Notes: a model not told the origin generated them from the letters alone. A DNA stretch of 64,000 nt from Delftia tsuruhatensis (GCF_903815225.1 NZ_LR813084.1:1530501-1594500); one strand, 5' to 3'; positions 21,954 through 35,824 are shown, counted from the stretch's first letter. A program made the numbers and translations.

Positions 21954-24837
21954 TCAATCGATCTCGGCAAGCAGGCGCTGGGCCTTGGCCTTGAGTTCGC
22001 CATGGGCTTCGGCGATCACTTCCTCGATCAGGGTACGGGCACCGTCGCTGTCGCCGATGGCATTGAACTCCTGGGCCAGGGCCAGCTTGGTGGCCAGCGG
22101 GTCCTCGGGGGCCGAAGGTGGCGTTGCCGCGGCAGGGGAGTCGTTGCCCAGGTCCAGCGACAGGCTGCCCAGATCGAACTCCAGCGATTCTGCCGGCTCG
22201 GGCTTGGCGGCCGCTGCCGTCTCCAGCACGCCCGAGCCCGTGGAGGCTGCCGGTGTGCCCAGATCCTCGAGGTTGAACTCCATCGCATCCAGCGACAGCG
22301 TCGTGGCCTTGGACTGCTCGCCCGGGGTGGACAGGCCGGTCAGGGGAGAAGGTTCGGTAGCCGGGAAGCTGTCGGAAGACAGCGACAGCATTTCGGTGCG
22401 GACTGCATCGTCTTCACCCGCGATGGACGGCGCGCCCGGCAGATCCAGCGGCAGCATCTCGGTCGGCCGCAGGTCGGTCATGGCGCTGTTGCTGTTCAAG
22501 GCCTCCGTCAGCGAGGCGTGGGCCGTGGGCTGGAAGCCGGGCATGTCCAGCGAGGCGGTGGCAGGCTCGACCCGCTGGGTGGCGGGTGCGGTCGGCGCAG
22601 CGGCCTCCTGCGGGTGCGCAGCGTAGGCTCCAGGGCGGCGAAATCCTGCTCGCTGGGTATGGGGGCCGGGGCGGGCAGGGGGCGGCGTGCTGCACGGGAA
22701 GGCTGGCATCGGCCAGGCCCCCCGGGCAGGTCCATGTTCAGGTCCATGTCCAGATCCATGGGCAGCGTGGCGGGGCCTTCGCGCTGCATCTCCAGGTCCA
22801 GCGGGCGGTCCGCCAGCGAAGCGGCTGCCAGGCCGGCTGCCGCCGCGCCTGCCACGGCGGCGCCACCGGCCGCGGCGGCCGTGGATAGCCCGGCGGCACC
22901 AGCGGGCTGGTAGAGGCGGTTGTCCGGGTCCAGGATGCGGCCCTGATCGGCCAGGCGCTGCCAGTCCGCGCCCTTGCCCTGGGTCAGTCCGTGCAGTGTC
23001 TGTGCCACGGCCTCGAAGGCCTTGCGGTCATGGCGCTTGGCATAGATGTCGGCCAGCTTCTGGTGCAGTGCGGTACGCGAGGGGTCGGTGCGCAGGGCTT
23101 CCTTTGAGGATCTCCTCGGCCTGCAGGTCACGGCCATAGGCCAGGTAGACGTCGGCTTCGGCAACGGGGTCCACGTCGCCGGCGTCGAGCTGGCTGGGCG
23201 AGTAGTGCATGGAAGTGCCCGACAGCTGGCTGGAGGCGCCGGTATCCACCCGCTGGCTGGCCGCCGCTGGCGCCGAAGAAGGAGTCGGCCGCCAGCTGGC
23301 TGTCGCCGAAGGCGCTTTCGCTGGCTGCCGCTGCGGCGCGGCGCCGCTGCATGACGCGATAGCCGCCGTAGCCCAGAAGCAGTGCCAGCAGTGCGGCTCC
23401 GGCCAGTGGAATGGTGGGGTCGTCCATCAGCGTCTCGATGAAGCTGGGTTCGGCGACCGGGGCGACGGGGAGCAGGCTTTGGCTTGGGGGGGCTCAGCCG
23501 GTGCGGGGCCGGTGCCGTGGCTTCCGCGGGCACTGTACCGGGTACCACGCCTTCCGTGGGGGCGGGTGGCGCAGTGTCGACAGATGCTGCAGGGGGGGCG
23601 CTGCAGCGGGTGCTGCGGCTTCTGGTGGGGGGGGCACGGTGGGCGCGCCCGGCACGGCCACGCCCGCCGCGCCGGCTGTGGCCGGGGCGGCGGCGGTGCC
23701 GTCGGCGGGCTTGGTGGCGGATGCGATCTGGCTCAGCTCCGACATATTGCGCTGCAGCTCTGCCACGCGCGATGTCTGATCGTCGGCCTGTTTTTGCTTG
23801 GCCAGTCGTTCATCGGCCTCGACGCCCTTGACGGCACCCTTGGACAGAGTCAGCTTGTCGGGGCCGGCCGTGGAGGGCTTGCGATCTTCCACCTGGGCCT
23901 GGACGCTGCCCGATGCCTCCCGGTTGGCCGAGGCCACGGGAGCGGCCGGCGCCGCGCTCGCCAACTGGCGGCGGAACTGGTTGAAGTCGCGCGACTGGGC
24001 TGCGACGATCTGGCGTGCCTCGCGTGGCGATGTGGCCTGGGCCGTGGCTTCGTCAGGCACGGTCAGCACCGCGCCGGCACGCATGCGGTTCACATTGCCG
24101 TTGATGAAGGCCTTGGGGTTGGCGCGCAGCATGGCCACCAGCATCTGGTCCAGGGACACTCCTGCCGGCAGGTGTGCCGCAGCGATGCGCCCGGCGGTGT
24201 CTCCTGCCCTGGTCCTGACCTCGGAGGACTCCGACGCTGGGGCGGAGCGCTCGCGGGCCGGTGCTGCGGCTTTGCGCGAAGTGGTTGCGGGCGCTGTGCG
24301 GCTTTCCTCGACATTGCCGGCGCTGGCCTGGGATACGGCAGGCGTGACGGGCACGGGGCGGCGTGCCGGGGCGGCCGGCTCGGGCGCAGATGCCTGGGCA
24401 GCAGCCGTCACGGCCGGCGCGGGCCTTTGCAGTGCCGGAGGGTCCAGCAGCAGGGTGTAGTTGCGTTGGAGATTGCCCGAAGCCCAGCTGGCATCGATCA
24501 CCAGGTCGACAAAGGGCTCGTTGACCGGCTGGGTGCTCGTCAGGCGCAGCACGGCCGAGCCGTCGGCGCGGCGCTGCACGCTGACACGCACCTGGCTGGC
24601 CGTGGCGTTGTATTCCATGCCCTGGGTGCGAAACACGCTGGGCGGGGCCACGCCCACGCGCAGGCCCTCGGCCTCGGCCGCGGTGATCTGGGGGATCTCG
24701 ACCTCGGCCCGCAGGGGCTCGCCCAGGGCCGACTGCACGTTCACCCGGCCCAGCGCCAGTGCCCATGCCTCGGAGGCGGGCAGTCCGACAGAGACGACGG
24801 CCGCAGCGGCCAGCACAGAGAGTTTCCAACGATGCAT
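21954..24837 (-). pseudogene. fimV: FimV-like peptidoglycan-binding/pilus assembly protein, broken by several single-base shifts
   Basis: Position (between asd and truA) and content identify FimV, an inner-membrane protein for type IV pilus assembly and twitching. The N-terminal part (24837 to about 23599, frame closing at 23494) has a signal peptide and the FimV domain (ALGRVNVQSALGEPLRAEVEIP). The membrane segment (MDDPTIPLAGAALLALLLGY) is in a second frame (about 23427), the TPR-like part AEADVYLAYGRDLQAEEILK in a third (about 23249-23108), and EALRTDP onward in a fourth stretch. The C-terminal FimV domain, ending AKAQRLLAEID, is an intact 251-codon frame (22709-21954). The shifts map near 23592-23598 (G7), 23486-23492 (G7), about 23262, 23106-23108 (TTT), about 22718-22723 (C6) and about 22628. 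No nonsense codons occur in the matching frames, so sequencing error is as likely as recent gene decay. Confidence 0.8.
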
Positions 24838-25141
24838 AAGGCGTCAAACCTGTGTGGGTGCAATTGGGCGGGCACTATTGTTTTTGTGGGATTGCCCGCG
24901 TTTGCACATGTAATTGAAATTTACCCGGGGATAGATGGCACGCCATATACCAAGGTGCTTGGGTCGCATTGTCGGCCACGCTATAGGATCGCAAGCGCCT
25001 GGATGCCGGGCAACACCCATGGTTGTTGTCGAACGGCAACGAGAAGAAACACAATGTATCTTTGGTTATTGTAGGCAACCGCCTACAGGCCCGTGACCAG
25101 ACCCGGTCATTGTGCCCAGATGATCCGCTTTCAAAACCGAA
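24838..25141. other. Gap between fimV and the asd terminator
   Basis: About 300 bases of lower GC than the flanks, holding the presumed fimV promoter on the minus strand. A small inverted repeat GTAGGC-AACC-GCCTAC lies at 25071-25086. No gene was found. Confidence 0.4.
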
Positions 25142-25178
25142 AAAAGCGCCATGTCCCGGGCCGGGACATGGCGCTTTT
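25142..25178 (-). terminator. Long-stem terminator after asd
   Basis: An almost perfect palindrome: AAAAGCGCCATGTCCCGG pairs with CCGGGACATGGCGCTTTT around a one-base centre, giving up to 17-18 base pairs ending in a T-run on the minus strand. It lies 24 bases past the asd stop. Confidence 0.85.
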
Positions 25179-25201
25179 GTGCTGGCTCAAGCCGGCCGGG
25201 C

Positions 25202-26326
25202 TCAGTTGGCCAGCAGGATGCGCAGCATGCGGCGCAGCGGTTCGGCGGCGCCCCACAGCAGCTGGTCGCCGATCACGAAGGCGGAGAGGTACTCGGGACC
25301 CATGTTGAGCTTGCGCACGCGGCCCACGCCGACTTCCAGGCCGCCGGTGATGGCGGCAGGCGTCAGTTCCTTGACGGTGATGGCGCGGTCGTTGGGAACC
25401 CACTTCACCCAGGGGTTGCCGGACTTGATGATGGCTTCCAATTCCGCCAGGGGCAGGTCCTTCTTGAGCTTGAGGGTCAGTGCCAGGCTGTGGCAGCGCA
25501 TGGCGCCGATGCGCACGCACAGGCCGTCCACGGGAATGGTCTGCTCGGTACCCAGGATCTTGTTGACCTCGGCCTGGCCCTTCCACTCTTCCTTGGACTG
25601 GCCATTGTCCAGCTGTGCGTCGATCCAGGGGATCAGACCGCCGGCCAGCGGCGCGCCGAAGAACTCGGTGGGCACGTCGGTACGGATGGTCTGGGCCACC
25701 TTGCGGTCGATGTCCAGGATGGCGGATGCGGGTGTGGCCAGTTCGTCTGCCACGGCGGCATGGACCACGCCCATGCCCTTGAGCAGTTCGCGCATGTGGT
25801 TGGCGCCGCCGCCGGAGGCCGCCTGGTAGGTCATGGAGCTGACCCATTCCACGAGGCCGGCCTTGAACAGGCCGCCCAGGCCCATCAGCAGGATGGAGTT
25901 GGTGCAGTTGCCGCCGATCCAGTTCCTGCCGCCGGCGGCCAGCCTGGCCTTGATCAGATCTTCATTGACCGGATCCAGAACGATGACCGCATCCTTTTCC
26001 ATGCGCAGCGAGGAGGCGGCATCGATCCAGTGGCCGTTCCAGCCCGAGGCGCGCAACTGGGGGAAGACTTCCTTGGTGTAGTCGCCACCCTGGCAGGTGA
26101 TGATGATGTCGCACTTGGCCAGCTCGGCAATGTCGTTGGCGTTGCGCAGCTCGGTGTGGGTCTTCGCCATGGCCGGGGCCTTGCCGCCAGCGTTGGAGGT
26201 GGAGAAGAACACGGGTTCGATCAGCTCGAAGTCGCCCTCGGCCTGCATGCGGTCCATCAGCACGGAGCCGACCATGCCGCGCCAGCCGACCAGACCTACC
26301 AGTTGCTTATCTTGTGGCTTGTTCAT
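25202..26326 (-). CDS. asd: Aspartate-semialdehyde dehydrogenase
   Basis: Reduces aspartyl phosphate to aspartate semialdehyde, the branch point to lysine/diaminopimelate, threonine and methionine. The 374-residue protein has the NADP-binding start [14 protein letters not shown], the active-site Cys141 in GGNCTNS and [10 protein letters not shown], typical of the Gram-negative type. The ATG at 26326 follows a GAAAGGG-type ribosome site. It is downstream of leuB but has a 340-base leader of its own with a possible promoter and leader peptide. Confidence 0.96.
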   Translation of the reverse strand: MNKPQDKQLVGLVGWRGMVGSVLMDRMQAEGDFELIEPVFFSTSNAGGKAPAMAKTHTELRNANDIAELAKCDIIITCQGGDYTKEVFPQLRASGWNGHWIDAASSLRMEKDAVIVLDPVNEDLIKARLAAGGRNWIGGNCTNSILLMGLGGLFKAGLVEWVSSMTYQAASGGGANHMRELLKGMGVVHAAVADELATPASAILDIDRKVAQTIRTDVPTEFFGAPLAGGLIPWIDAQLDNGQSKEEWKGQAEVNKILGTEQTIPVDGLCVRIGAMRCHSLALTLKLKKDLPLAELEAIIKSGNPWVKWVPNDRAITVKELTPAAITGGLEVGVGRVRKLNMGPEYLSAFVIGDQLLWGAAEPLRRMLRILLAN

Positions 26327-26375
26327 TTGAAACGCCCTTTCAGTGTGAAACAGTGCTTGACCAAGACTGTTGTCG

Positions 26376-26417
26376 CCCGGCTCGTCTGGGCCAGGTGAGG
26401 GCGCACGACGAACCGGG
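26376..26417 (-). promoter_or_regulatory. Hairpin in the asd leader, just after the leader-peptide stop
   Basis: On the minus strand CCCGGUUCGUC pairs with GACGAGCCGGG (11 base pairs with one G-U, extendable by one) around a 20-base loop, starting five bases after the stop of the small ORF. No U-tract follows, so it is not an ordinary intrinsic terminator. It could be a pause hairpin or part of a translation-linked switch. Confidence 0.4.
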
Positions 26418-26422
26418 CTGGG

Positions 26423-26530
26423 TCAGCCTTTGGTTGTCGTAATGGTGATGGATGCGATTGCGCGCACGACCACACCGGCCGGGGCGGCGGGTGCAATGTT
26501 CAGCAGGAGGGACTGGTGTGCGGCAAACAT
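26423..26530 (-). CDS. Possible 35-residue leader peptide upstream of asd
   Basis: A short ORF whose product ends VVVRAIASITITTTKG, with a run of Ile and Thr codons right before the stop, as in the thr operon leader of enterobacteria. It begins about 10 bases after a TAGAAT -10 element, so its transcript would be almost leaderless; there is no ribosome site. A hairpin starts five bases after its stop and asd begins 96 bases downstream. I infer control of asd by charged tRNA-Thr/Ile levels. The ORF could still be chance; the absence of a U-tract is a weakness. Confidence 0.45.
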   Translation of the reverse strand: MFAAHQSLLLNIAPAAPAGVVVRAIASITITTTKG

Positions 26531-26540
26531 GAGAGCAGCC

Positions 26541-26546
26541 ATTCTA
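26541..26546 (-). promoter_or_regulatory. Candidate -10 element of an asd promoter
   Basis: TAGAAT on the minus strand, the same hexamer as in front of rpsF in this window. The -35 region is poor. Transcription would begin two to four bases before the leader ORF start codon. Confidence 0.4.
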
Positions 26547-26630
26547 GCGAATATGTTTGCCGATGGCTTTGCGGTTTTGATGATTATCTTCGTCGAAACG
26601 ACGAAAAATGGATATCAAATTTGACGTTTT

Positions 26631-26654
26631 GCCATGCGGGCGGGCCCGCATGGC
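26631..26654 (-). other. GC-rich hairpin just after leuB
   Basis: A perfect 10-base stem GCCATGCGGG / CCCGCATGGC with a four-base loop begins 12 bases after the leuB stop. On the minus strand it is followed by AAAACG rather than a T-run, so it may protect the 3' end or pause polymerase rather than terminate. Confidence 0.5.
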
Positions 26655-26666
26655 GTCGGTTCGGGA

Positions 26667-28488
<1,822 letters not shown>

Positions 28489-28508
28489 GGCTGTATCGGA
28501 TTCGGGGT

Positions 28509-28634
28509 TCAGCGGGCGGCGCGCTCGATGGCGCTGCCCGCGCTTTGCACGTCCTGGCCAATGCCCTTGACGGTATTGCAGGCGGCCAGGGTGAAGGCCA
28601 GGCCGATCAGGAGGATCGAGAAGGAGGGCTTCAT
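28509..28634 (-). CDS. ecn: Entericidin A/B family lipoprotein
   Basis: A 41-residue protein with a lipoprotein signal: Lys3, a hydrophobic core and the lipobox LAAC (Cys19), leaving a mature peptide of about 23 residues ([20 protein letters not shown]) that is a predicted amphipathic helix. This pattern defines the entericidin family, which in E. coli forms an antidote/toxin lipoprotein pair. Only one copy is present here, and whether it acts as toxin, antidote or neither is not known. It sits between leuC and leuD, a position recurring in Betaproteobacteria. Confidence 0.85.
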   Translation of the reverse strand: MKPSFSILLIGLAFTLAACNTVKGIGQDVQSAGSAIERAAR

Positions 28635-28660
28635 GGTGTGTGCTGGCGGGCAGTGGGAAA

Positions 28661-30082
28661 TCAGGAAAACCTGCGGATGTCCACGAAGTGGCCGTGGATG
28701 GCGGCGGCCGCGGCCATGGCCGGGCTCACCAGGTGGGTGCGCCCGCCCGCGCCCTGGCGGCCTTCGAAGTTGCGGTTGCTGGTCGAGGCGCAGCGCTCGC
28801 CGGGCTCCAGCCGGTCGGCGTTCATGGCCAGGCACATGGAGCAGCCGGGCTCGCGCCACTCGAAGCCCGCGGCCTTGAAGATCTGGTCCAGCCCTTCGCG
28901 TTCGGCCTGTTCCTTGACCAGGCCCGAGCCGGGCACGACCATGGCCAGCTTGATGTTGCGCGCCACCTTCTGACCCAGCTTCTTGACCACGGCGGCGGCC
29001 TCGCGCATGTCCTCGATGCGGCTGTTGGTGCACGAGCCGATGAAGACCTTGTCCACGAAGATGTCGTTGATGGGCTTGCCGGGCTCCAGGGCCATGTAGG
29101 TCAGCGCACGCTCGATGGCGCCGCGCTTGCTGGCATCCTTTTCCTTGTCGGGATCGGGCACGATGGCGTCCACGCCCAGCACCATCTCGGGCGAGGTGCC
29201 CCAGGTGACCTGCGGCACGATGTCACTGGCCTGCAGCTCGACCACGCGGTCGAACTTCGCGTCGGCATCCGAATGCAGCGTCTTCCAGTAGGCGACGGCG
29301 GCATCCCACTCCGCGCCGGTGGGGGCCAGGGGGCGGCCCTTGACGTAGCTGATGGTCTTGTCGTCCACGGCCACCAGGCCGGCGCGTGCGCCGCCTTCGA
29401 TGGCCATGTTGCACACCGTCATGCGGCCTTCCATGCTGAGATCGCGGATGGCTTCACCCGCGAACTCGATGGTGTAGCCGGTGCCGCCTGCCGTGCCGAT
29501 CTTGCCGATGATGGCCAGCACGATGTCCTTGGCCGTGATGCCGGGAGCCACCTTGCCGTTGACCTGGACCAGCATGTTCCTGGCCTTCTTGGCCAGCAGG
29601 GTCTGGGTGGCCATCACATGCTCGACCTCGGAGGTGCCGATGCCGTGGGCCAGCGCACCGAAGGCGCCGTGCGTGGAGGTGTGGCTGTCGCCGCAGACCA
29701 CGGTCATGCCGGGCAGGGTCGCGCCTTGCTCTGGGCCCATCACGTGGACGATGCCCTGGCCCTTGTCCATGAAGGGGAAGAAGGCAGCGGAGCCGAATTC
29801 GCCGATGTTGGCGTTCAGCGTGGTGATCTGCTCCTTGCTGATGGGGTCGGCGATACCGTCATAGCCACGCTCCCAGCCGTCGGTGGGCGTGTTGTGGTCG
29901 GCCGTGGCCACGACGGAGCTGACGCGCCACAGCTTGCGGTTGGCCATGCGCAGGCCTTCGAAGGCCTGGGGGCTGGTGACTTCGTGCACCAGGTGGCGGT
30001 CGATATAGAGCACGGAGGTACCGTCATCCTCGGTGTGGATGACATGCTCGTCGAAGATCTTGTCGTAGAGGGTGCGTCCCAT
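28661..30082 (-). CDS. leuC: 3-isopropylmalate dehydratase large subunit
   Basis: Iron-sulphur subunit of isopropylmalate isomerase. The 473-residue protein has [14 protein letters not shown] near residue 130 and the three cluster cysteines in [10 protein letters not shown] and [28 protein letters not shown] marks the C-terminal region. Length is normal. It heads the leuC-ecn-leuD-leuB run, 63 bases after a LysR gene on the same strand. Confidence 0.96.
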   Translation of the reverse strand: MGRTLYDKIFDEHVIHTEDDGTSVLYIDRHLVHEVTSPQAFEGLRMANRKLWRVSSVVATADHNTPTDGWERGYDGIADPISKEQITTLNANIGEFGSAAFFPFMDKGQGIVHVMGPEQGATLPGMTVVCGDSHTSTHGAFGALAHGIGTSEVEHVMATQTLLAKKARNMLVQVNGKVAPGITAKDIVLAIIGKIGTAGGTGYTIEFAGEAIRDLSMEGRMTVCNMAIEGGARAGLVAVDDKTISYVKGRPLAPTGAEWDAAVAYWKTLHSDADAKFDRVVELQASDIVPQVTWGTSPEMVLGVDAIVPDPDKEKDASKRGAIERALTYMALEPGKPINDIFVDKVFIGSCTNSRIEDMREAAAVVKKLGQKVARNIKLAMVVPGSGLVKEQAEREGLDQIFKAAGFEWREPGCSMCLAMNADRLEPGERCASTSNRNFEGRQGAGGRTHLVSPAMAAAAAIHGHFVDIRRFS

Positions 30083-30145
30083 GGCTGTCTCTGGTGGTTG
30101 GGTTCGTGGGGAAATTCTTGGGGGCGTCCTGTGGCCCGCGAGGCC

Positions 30146-31090
30146 TCAGGACGTGGCTGCCGGCGGGCTCAGGTGCTCGACCAGCAGGCGCGCCGTGACG
30201 GGCAGCGCGTCAAAGTCGCGCGCCACGATGCTCAGCTCGCGCCGTGCCCAGTCGTCGGTGAGCTCCAGGGCACGAAGGTGGCCTACGCCATGCATGAGCT
30301 CGAAGGCACGGTCGGGGATCAGGCCCACGCCCAGGCCGTTGTCGATCATGCGGCACATGGCATCCAGGCTGGTGACCTGTATGCGCTGGTGCAGCGCATG
30401 GCCGGCCTGCGCGGCGGCGGCCCGCATGGCCAGGCTGATCGAGGAGCCGGCCTGCAGGCTCACGATGTCCCATTCCAGCACATCGGAAAAGGCCACGCTG
30501 TCACTGTGCGCCAGCGCATGCTGTTCGGGCACGACCACGACCAGGCGGTCTTCCCGGTAGGGGCGGTGCTGGAGCGCGGGGCTCGCCTGGCCATTGCCGC
30601 TGGGCATGTGCGCCATGGAGCAGATGCCGATGTCGGCCGTGCCTTCCTGCACGGCGGCGAGCACGGCGGGGCTCAACTGCTCCTGCAGGTCGATCTTGAC
30701 CTGGCCGTGCTTGCGGGCGAACACACCCAGGTCTTCAGGCAGGAACTGCACGATGGCTGACATGTTGGCGTGGATGCGGACATGTCCGCGAACACCGTCG
30801 GCGTACTCGGACAACTCGCCTTGCATGCGCTCCAGTCCGTAGAGCACGTTGCGGGCATGGTGCAGCAGGCTTTCGCCGGCCGGCGTCAGGGTCACGCCGC
30901 GGCTGTGGCGGTACAGCAGGGCGGTGTCCACCGTGGCTTCGAGGTCGGACAGGCGCTTGCTCACGGCCGAGGCCGCGATGAACTCGCGCTCGGCCGCGCG
31001 GCCGATGCTGCCCAGTTCGCAGACAGCCACGAACAACTGCAGGGAGGTGAGGTCTATGCGCCGTGCAAAACTGCGCTCTGAATTCTTCAT
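30146..31090 (-). CDS. LysR-family transcriptional regulator
   Basis: The 314-residue protein has an N-terminal LysR helix-turn-helix (about residues 14-72: LQLFVAVCELGSIGRAAEREFIAASAVSKRLSDLE) and a periplasmic-binding-type effector domain (about 95-300). It is encoded immediately upstream of leuC on the same strand, so it is not in the divergent position usual for a LysR and its target; regulation of leuC is not shown. The divergent neighbour is the Sel1-repeat gene, 237 bases away. Effector unknown. Confidence 0.88.
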   Translation of the reverse strand: MKNSERSFARRIDLTSLQLFVAVCELGSIGRAAEREFIAASAVSKRLSDLEATVDTALLYRHSRGVTLTPAGESLLHHARNVLYGLERMQGELSEYADGVRGHVRIHANMSAIVQFLPEDLGVFARKHGQVKIDLQEQLSPAVLAAVQEGTADIGICSMAHMPSGNGQASPALQHRPYREDRLVVVVPEQHALAHSDSVAFSDVLEWDIVSLQAGSSISLAMRAAAAQAGHALHQRIQVTSLDAMCRMIDNGLGVGLIPDRAFELMHGVGHLRALELTDDWARRELSIVARDFDALPVTARLLVEHLSPPAATS

Positions 31091-31327
31091 GGGTGGGGCT
31101 CAGGCTTCTCGTTAGGAGAAGTTGGATGGATTTTCTCTCACAAAATATGAGGTTGTCATCTTCAAGCGCGATGTCTTTGGTGGTGGCGTGCGATTGCATG
31201 GCGATGGGTGCCATATCTGCTGAAGAGGGGGCCGCTCTGCTCCGTGCGCTCCCTCGGTAGCGTTCTGAAAGAATTTGTCAATCTTTGCGCCAGTCGCTTG
31301 CATGGATTGCTGCAAAAATAAGAGCAT

Positions 31328-32575
31328 ATGAACGATCGATTCCCGATGGGCCTGCGGGCCCTGCCTGCCGGCCTGTCATTGCTGCTGGCCACGGCCCTGG
31401 CCTGCGCCGCAGCGCCCGCCCTGGCCAAGCCGCAGCCGCCCGCCAAGAGTGCAGCCAAGAGTCCCTCCAAGAGCGCTTCCCGGCCGGGTACCAAGCCTGC
31501 GGCCAAACCTGCGGCCAAGGCGACCACCAGATCCCGGGGCAAGGCGGCTGCGCCTGCGGTCCGCGGCGTTCCGGCCAAGACGGCTGTCGCCGCGGGCGCC
31601 GCAGCCGGCGTTGGGGCGGCGGCGATGGCTGCCGGCAGCGAGTCGAGCAAGGCAGAGGCGAGCCTGAGCAGCGCAGAGCTGGCGGCGCTGCAGCAACGTG
31701 CCGAGCAGGGAGAGGCCAGTGCCCAGTACGCGCTGGGCTCCTTGTACAAGCGCGGCCAGGACGTCCCCCTGAATGCCGAGACGGCGGCACGCTGGTACCT
31801 GAAGTCGGCGCAGCAGGGCTATGCGCCGGCGCAGTCGGACCTGGGGCTGATGTATGCCAATGGCAGGGGCGTGGCGCGCGACGATGGCCAGGCCGTCCAG
31901 TGGTATCGCAAGGCCGCCGAGCAGGGCGACGCCGTGGCGCAGAACAACCTGGGTCTGATGCTGGCCGAAGGGCGTGGCGCGGCCAGGGATCCCGTCCAGG
32001 CCGTGCAGTGGTTCCAGCGCTCGGCCGAGCAGGGCGAGGCCGCCGGGCAGTACAGCCTGGGCGTGATGTATGCGACGGGGCGGGGTGTGGCCGAGGATGT
32101 GCCCCAGGCCCTGCGCTGGTTCGTGGCCGCAGCGGGCCAGGGCCACGTCGATGCGCAGTTCAATGCCGGCATGCTCTATGCCGAGGGTGGCGCGGTGGAC
32201 CGTGACATGGCGCAGGCTGCCCAATGGCTGGAAAAGGCGGCCGAGCAGGGCAATGCCGCAGCCCAGTCCAACCTGGGTGTGCTCTATGCCAATGGGCAGG
32301 GCGTTCCTGCCAGTGACGAGCAGGCAGCCCACTGGCTGCAGCGCGCAGCCCAGCAGGGCGATGCGCTGGCGCAGTCCAATCTGGCCAGCCTCTATGCCTC
32401 GGGCAAGGGTGTGGAGCGCAGTCCTTCACAGGCCTATTTCTGGATGCTGCTGGCGGCCGGCAAGGACCGCTCGCTGGCCACCAAGCGCGACAGCATGGCC
32501 GGGCCGCTCAATGCCGCCGAGCGTGCGCGGGTCGAGCGGCAGGCGGCCGCCTGGAAGCCCAGGCCCGCGCCCTGA
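31328..32575 (+). CDS. Sel1-repeat (tetratricopeptide-like) exported protein
   Basis: A 415-residue protein with a signal peptide (cleavage likely after APALA, about residue 34), a Lys/Ala/Pro/Ser-rich linker to about residue 100, then seven to eight Sel1 repeats of 36 residues (consensus A-x-WY-KAAEQGDA-AQ-NLG-MYA-GRGV) to about residue 395. Sel1 proteins are scaffolds for protein contact, often in the periplasm or envelope. No enzyme motif is seen. The gene is alone, divergent from LysR and convergent with dnaJ. Confidence 0.85.
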   Translation: MNDRFPMGLRALPAGLSLLLATALACAAAPALAKPQPPAKSAAKSPSKSASRPGTKPAAKPAAKATTRSRGKAAAPAVRGVPAKTAVAAGAAAGVGAAAMAAGSESSKAEASLSSAELAALQQRAEQGEASAQYALGSLYKRGQDVPLNAETAARWYLKSAQQGYAPAQSDLGLMYANGRGVARDDGQAVQWYRKAAEQGDAVAQNNLGLMLAEGRGAARDPVQAVQWFQRSAEQGEAAGQYSLGVMYATGRGVAEDVPQALRWFVAAAGQGHVDAQFNAGMLYAEGGAVDRDMAQAAQWLEKAAEQGNAAAQSNLGVLYANGQGVPASDEQAAHWLQRAAQQGDALAQSNLASLYASGKGVERSPSQAYFWMLLAAGKDRSLATKRDSMAGPLNAAERARVERQAAAWKPRPAP

Positions 32576-32594
32576 ACGCCTTGCATGTCCATGA

Positions 32595-32620
32595 AAAAAC
32601 GCCTCGCAAGAGGCGTTTTT
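32595..32620. terminator. Bidirectional terminator between the Sel1 gene and dnaJ
   Basis: An 11-base stem AAAAACGCCTC / GAGGCGTTTTT with a GCAA tetraloop, T-run on both strands. Confidence 0.88.
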
Positions 32621-32641
32621 CCTTGGGACTCCAGGCGGGGG

Positions 32642-33772
32642 TCAGCTGAAGAAGCTCTTGAGCCTGTCGGTCCAGCTTTCCCCGCTGGGCGAGTGCTTGG
32701 AGCCGCCCTTCTTGAGCGATTCCTCCAGCTCGCGCAGCAGCTTGCGCTGATATTCGGTCAGCTTGACCGGCGTCTCGACCACGATGTGGCAGTACAGGTC
32801 CCCCGGATAGCTGGAGCGCACGCCCTTGATCCCCTTGCCGCGCAGGCGGAACTGCTTGCCCGCCTGGGTGCCTTCGGGGATGTCGATGGCAGCCTTGCCC
32901 GAGAGGGTGGGCACTTCGATCTCGCCGCCCAGCGCCGCCGTGATGAAGCTCACGGGTACGTTGCAGTGCAGGTCGTCGCCTTCGCGCTCGAAGATGTCGT
33001 GGTCCTTGATGCGGATCTCGATATAGAGATCGCCCGCAGGTCCGCCATTGGTGCCGGGTTCGCCGTTGCCCGAGGAACGGATGCGCATGCCGTCGTCGAT
33101 GCCGGCAGGGATCTTCACCTCCAGCGTCTTTTGGCGCTTGACCTTGCCCTGGCCGCCGCAACTGGTGCAGGGCTCGGGAATGATCTTGCCGGTGCCGCGG
33201 CAATGCGGGCAGGTCTGCTGCACGCTGAAGAAGCCCTGGCGCATCTGCACGCTGCCCATGCCGTTGCAGGTAGTGCAGGTCTTGGCGCTGGTGCCGGGCT
33301 TGGCGCCGCTGCCGTGGCAGGTGTCGCAGCTGTCCCAGCTGGGGATGCGGATCTGCGCATCCTTGCCGTGGGCCGCCTCCTCCAGCGTGATCTCCATGGC
33401 ATAGCTCAGGTCATTGCCACGATAGACCTGGCGGCCACCGCCGCCGCGGCGCCCGCCCTGGCTGAACATGTCGCCGAAGATGTCGCCAAAGGCCTCGGCG
33501 AAGCCGCCGAAGCCCTCGGCACCACCCATGCCGCGGTTGGGGTCCACGCCCGCATGGCCGTACTGATCGTAGGCCGCGCGCTTGCTGCTGTCGGAGAGCA
33601 TCTCGTAGGCCTCCTTGGCCTCCTTGAAACGCTCTTCGGCCTCGCGTGCCGCATCACCCTGGTTGCGGTCCGGGTGGTACTTCATCGCCAGCTTGCGATA
33701 GGCCTTCTTGATGTCGTCGTCCGAGGCGTTCTTGGCAACGCCGAGGACCTCGTAAAAATCGCGTTTGGACAT
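32642..33772 (-). CDS. dnaJ: Chaperone DnaJ (Hsp40)
   Basis: Co-chaperone that delivers substrates to DnaK and stimulates its ATPase. The 376-residue type I protein has the J domain (about 4-70, HPD in YHPDRNQ), a Gly/Phe-like linker, four CxxCxGxG zinc motifs ([32 protein letters not shown]; about 147-205) and the C-terminal client-binding domain. It is the last gene of the grpE-dnaK-dnaJ run, 99 bases after dnaK. Confidence 0.96.
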   Translation of the reverse strand: MSKRDFYEVLGVAKNASDDDIKKAYRKLAMKYHPDRNQGDAAREAEERFKEAKEAYEMLSDSSKRAAYDQYGHAGVDPNRGMGGAEGFGGFAEAFGDIFGDMFSQGGRRGGGGRQVYRGNDLSYAMEITLEEAAHGKDAQIRIPSWDSCDTCHGSGAKPGTSAKTCTTCNGMGSVQMRQGFFSVQQTCPHCRGTGKIIPEPCTSCGGQGKVKRQKTLEVKIPAGIDDGMRIRSSGNGEPGTNGGPAGDLYIEIRIKDHDIFEREGDDLHCNVPVSFITAALGGEIEVPTLSGKAAIDIPEGTQAGKQFRLRGKGIKGVRSSYPGDLYCHIVVETPVKLTEYQRKLLRELEESLKKGGSKHSPSGESWTDRLKSFFS

Positions 33773-33871
33773 GGTGTGTGCTAGCCAGTCAGTGGGAACA
33801 GTAACGCCGCGTCAGCCCTTGACAGGGCCGAGCGCGGCGGCAAGCGGTCATCGAGGGACCTCGCGCTGCGT

Positions 33872-35824
<1,953 letters not shown>

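Noticed and set aside
28640..30760. 706-codon plus-strand frame opposite leuC and the LysR gene
   Set aside because: It spans two real minus-strand genes and is a GC-bias artefact.
30146..31090. LysR as regulator of the leucine genes
   Set aside because: It is on the same strand as leuC and not divergent from it, and no LysR box is apparent; kept as a regulator of unknown target.
31600..32500. DNA-level tandem repeat
   Set aside because: The periodicity of about 108 bases reflects protein Sel1 repeats with diverged DNA, not a DNA repeat element.
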